A DNA stretch of 6,880 nt, from positions 1 through 6,880 of the forward strand of contig JANXFM010000121.1 in the NCBI GenBank assembly GCA_024959975.1, read 5' to 3'. Below the pieces are notes generated by a model. The model worked only from the letters and a program-made list of their open reading frames with translations. It ran no database searches and was not told the DNA's origin. A program made the translations under genes and the position numbers. Source of the DNA: Flavobacteriales bacterium. GTDB lineage: Bacteria > Bacteroidota > Bacteroidia > Flavobacteriales > UBA7430. This document shows, piece after piece, positions 5,486 to 6,880 of the stretch (positions within the stretch are counted from its first letter, which is position 1; the number at the start of each line of letters is the position of its first letter).

Positions 5486-6178
5486 TCAATTTCCCCAGTG
5501 AGCAGGTAAACCGGTAGCAATGTATCGGCGATAACTTGCAACCGATGACTGATGCCCTTTACCGGTCTTATGCTCTTTGGTTACCTCATTATTTTTAACC
5601 AGGTCTTCTGTCAATTTATTCAGTGTTTTTACTTTGCTCGAAAAGTCCCCTTTTAGGGTCTTTCTAAACAAATGCATGTTTGTTAACAAACCCGGTAGGT
5701 CTTCCGGCAAATATTTTTCAAAAAGTTGTCGAATACGCTTTGCCATCGTTGGCGACTTCCCATTGGTAGAGATGCCTATTTTCAGGTCCCCTTTGGTTAC
5801 AATAGAACCCAAATAAAAATCACATAAAGCCGGAGTGTCTGCAACGTTGGTAACAATACCTCTGCGTTTCGATTCTTTTCTGATAGCCAGATTGTGTTCT
5901 TTATCGTCGGTAGCAATAATGGAAATGTCCACTCCTTCCAGGTCGATGTTCTCAAAATTTCTCAGTCGCAGATCTACCTGAGGGTGTCCTACAACAAGTA
6001 ATAGTATTTCCTTAGACACCTTTTCTGCCACCAAACGAATCGTTGCTGTTGGGCTGCTTTTTAACAAAAACCGCAACTTCTCTGATGCTGAATTTCCTCC
6101 ACCAACAATTAAAAATTGTAGTTTTTCCGGTTTCAGAAAAATCGGAAAAAGCTGATTTTGACCTTTATTTGTTTCCAT
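5486..6178 (-). CDS. cysG: Precorrin-2 dehydrogenase / sirohydrochlorin ferrochelatase (Met8p or CysG N-terminal type)
   Basis: The 230-residue protein matches the stand-alone N-terminal half of CysG (Met8p type). That family oxidises precorrin-2 to sirohydrochlorin with NAD+ and then inserts iron to make siroheme. Visible motifs are the Rossmann loop LIVGGGNSASEK (residues 23-34), ATDD (89-92), NVADTPALCDF (111-121), whose Asp114 corresponds to the catalytic aspartate of CysG/Met8p, and ISTNGKSPTMAKRIR (136-150), whose Ser142 aligns with the phosphorylated serine of Salmonella CysG. The methyltransferase half is the separate gene just upstream, so the two genes together equal one full-length CysG. 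The 14-nt overlap with that gene suggests translational coupling. The C-terminal tail from about residue 165 is lysine-rich and less recognisable; it ends in GLPAHWGN. Family assignment is firm; having both activities is inferred from the family. Confidence 0.93.
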   Translation of the reverse strand: METNKGQNQLFPIFLKPEKLQFLIVGGGNSASEKLRFLLKSSPTATIRLVAEKVSKEILLLVVGHPQVDLRLRNFENIDLEGVDISIIATDDKEHNLAIRKESKRRGIVTNVADTPALCDFYLGSIVTKGDLKIGISTNGKSPTMAKRIRQLFEKYLPEDLPGLLTNMHLFRKTLKGDFSSKVKTLNKLTEDLVKNNEVTKEHKTGKGHQSSVASYRRYIATGLPAHWGN

Positions 6179-6880
6179 AAGACTGCTCTCTTAATTGTTC
6201 AACAAAATTTTGATTCACAAAGTTGTAGACGTATTCAGGGTGTAATTTTACCACTTCACCGATCACAATAATTCCCGGTCCCGTTTGTGGGTCTTCCTTC
6301 ATCTTTTCAACGATGTTAGAAATCTTGCCTACAAAAATTTTCTCGTTCGGTAATGAGCCGTTGTAAATCACGGCGATCGGATAATTTGAACGACCTTCTT
6401 TAGAATACAGGTCTGCGATCTCCTCAATTTTACGTAAGCCCATTAATATGACTACTGTGGCACTCGACTGTACCGCCAAAGAAACATCCTTCGATAAATT
6501 CCCGTTTCTTTTTGTCCCGGTAATCACCCAAAAGCCATCATTAATACCACGTCTGGTTAATGGAATGTCCTGAAGTCCCGTTAAGGCAACGGCGCTGGAA
6601 ATTCCGGGAATGTATTCCGTTTCTATCCCGTGTAATTCAGCATACTCCTTCTCTTCGTAACCTCTTCCAAAAACATAAGGATCTCCTCCTTTTAATCGGA
6701 CAACATCACCTTCCTGCTTCACATATTTCACGATCAACTCATTGATCTCGTCTTGCGTAAATAAATGCTGACCTGCTCTTTTCCCTACGGAAATTTTTAA
6801 AGCACTATCACTGGCTGCTTTCAACAACTCCGGATTCACCAAGGCATCATAAAGAATCACCTTAGCATCTCTTAACGCTC
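6165..6880 (-). CDS. cobA: Uroporphyrinogen-III C-methyltransferase (SUMT), 5' end cut by window edge
   Basis: This enzyme transfers two methyl groups from S-adenosylmethionine to uroporphyrinogen III, giving precorrin-2, the first committed step of siroheme (and cobalamin) synthesis in the cytoplasm. The visible part carries the family motif VRLKGGDPYVFGRG, the GISSAVA segment followed by IPLTRRG, and a VILMG strand, all typical of the tetrapyrrole methylase fold. The reading frame stays open to the right edge: the bases upstream encode ALRDAK directly before VILYDALV, matching the conserved 'LR-ADVVLYD-LV' region of the family. The GTG at 6858-6860 is therefore an internal valine codon, not the start. 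About 20 N-terminal residues, with the GxGPGD motif, should lie outside the window. The end overlaps the next gene by 14 nt. Its job here is probably siroheme for sulfite reductase, because the neighbour makes siroheme and no cobalamin genes are seen. Confidence 0.95.
   Translation of the reverse strand, partial: ALRDAKVILYDALVNPELLKAASDSALKISVGKRAGQHLFTQDEINELIVKYVKQEGDVVRLKGGDPYVFGRGYEEKEYAELHGIETEYIPGISSAVALTGLQDIPLTRRGINDGFWVITGTKRNGNLSKDVSLAVQSSATVVILMGLRKIEEIADLYSKEGRSNYPIAVIYNGSLPNEKIFVGKISNIVEKMKEDPQTGPGIIVIGEVVKLHPEYVYNFVNQNFVEQLREQSYGNK

Noticed and set aside
5577..6745. Plus-strand open frames at 5577-5816 and 6560-6745
   Set aside because: They are antisense shadows of the siroheme synthase and methyltransferase genes with no recognisable features.
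6858..6860. GTG as the start codon of the methyltransferase
   Set aside because: The frame continues upstream with ALRDAK, which is conserved family sequence, and the N-terminal GxGPGD motif is still missing, so the gene runs off the window edge.
1..6880. Mobile elements, CRISPR array, tRNA or rRNA genes, phage genes
   Set aside because: No repeat-spacer pattern, inverted terminal repeats, transposase or integrase motifs, or RNA gene sequence was seen; the window is almost fully covered by metabolic genes on one strand.

Overview
All eight genes of this window are read from the minus strand, so gene order runs from the right edge to the left. The DNA is AT-rich. Leaders are A-rich with few convincing Shine-Dalgarno sites, and genes are packed closely. 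Together with the flavor of the proteins (fused gamma-alpha KorA, MoeB/rhodanese fusion, APS-reductase-type CysH), this suggests a member of the Bacteroidota, most likely Flavobacteriaceae. That placement is inference, since no taxonomic marker gene is present.

Layout in transcription order. (1) 6880-6165: uroporphyrinogen-III C-methyltransferase, with its 5' end outside the window. (2) 6178-5486: precorrin-2 dehydrogenase/sirohydrochlorin ferrochelatase, overlapping gene 1 by 14 nt; together they make siroheme, the cofactor of sulfite reductase. (3) A 101-bp gap, the only sizeable one, with a possible weak terminator and promoter. (4) 5384-4434: CysM-like PLP cysteine synthase. (5) 4427-3984: JAMM metallopeptidase (Mec type). 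(6) 3971-3693: CysO-like ubiquitin-fold sulfur carrier. (7) 3687-2542: E1-like adenylyltransferase fused to a rhodanese domain (MoeZ/MOCS3 type). (8) 2525-1872: CysH, an iron-sulfur APS/PAPS reductase. (9) 1867-2: KorA, fused gamma-alpha subunit of a 2-oxoacid:ferredoxin oxidoreductase; korB is expected just left of the window. Genes 4-9 are separated by only 4 to 16 nt and look like one operon.

How they fit together: CysH yields sulfite. A siroheme sulfite reductase, not in the window, would make sulfide. The E1 enzyme would adenylate the carrier's C-terminal glycine and help form a thiocarboxylate. CysM would move that sulfur onto an activated serine, and the JAMM peptidase would free cysteine from the carrier. 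This is the CysO-CysM-Mec-MoeZ logic known from Mycobacterium tuberculosis, here embedded in an assimilatory sulfate-reduction operon.

The most notable detail is that the carrier does not end in Gly-Gly but in Gly-Gly-Lys-Asn. It therefore appears to be a precursor needing trimming, as for QbsE and HcyS carriers. The codons for the two glycines sit in a run of six G, where one extra G would give a protein ending exactly in Gly-Gly. No RNA genes, CRISPR arrays, mobile elements or plus-strand genes are supported, and no gene-free stretch exceeds about 100 bases.
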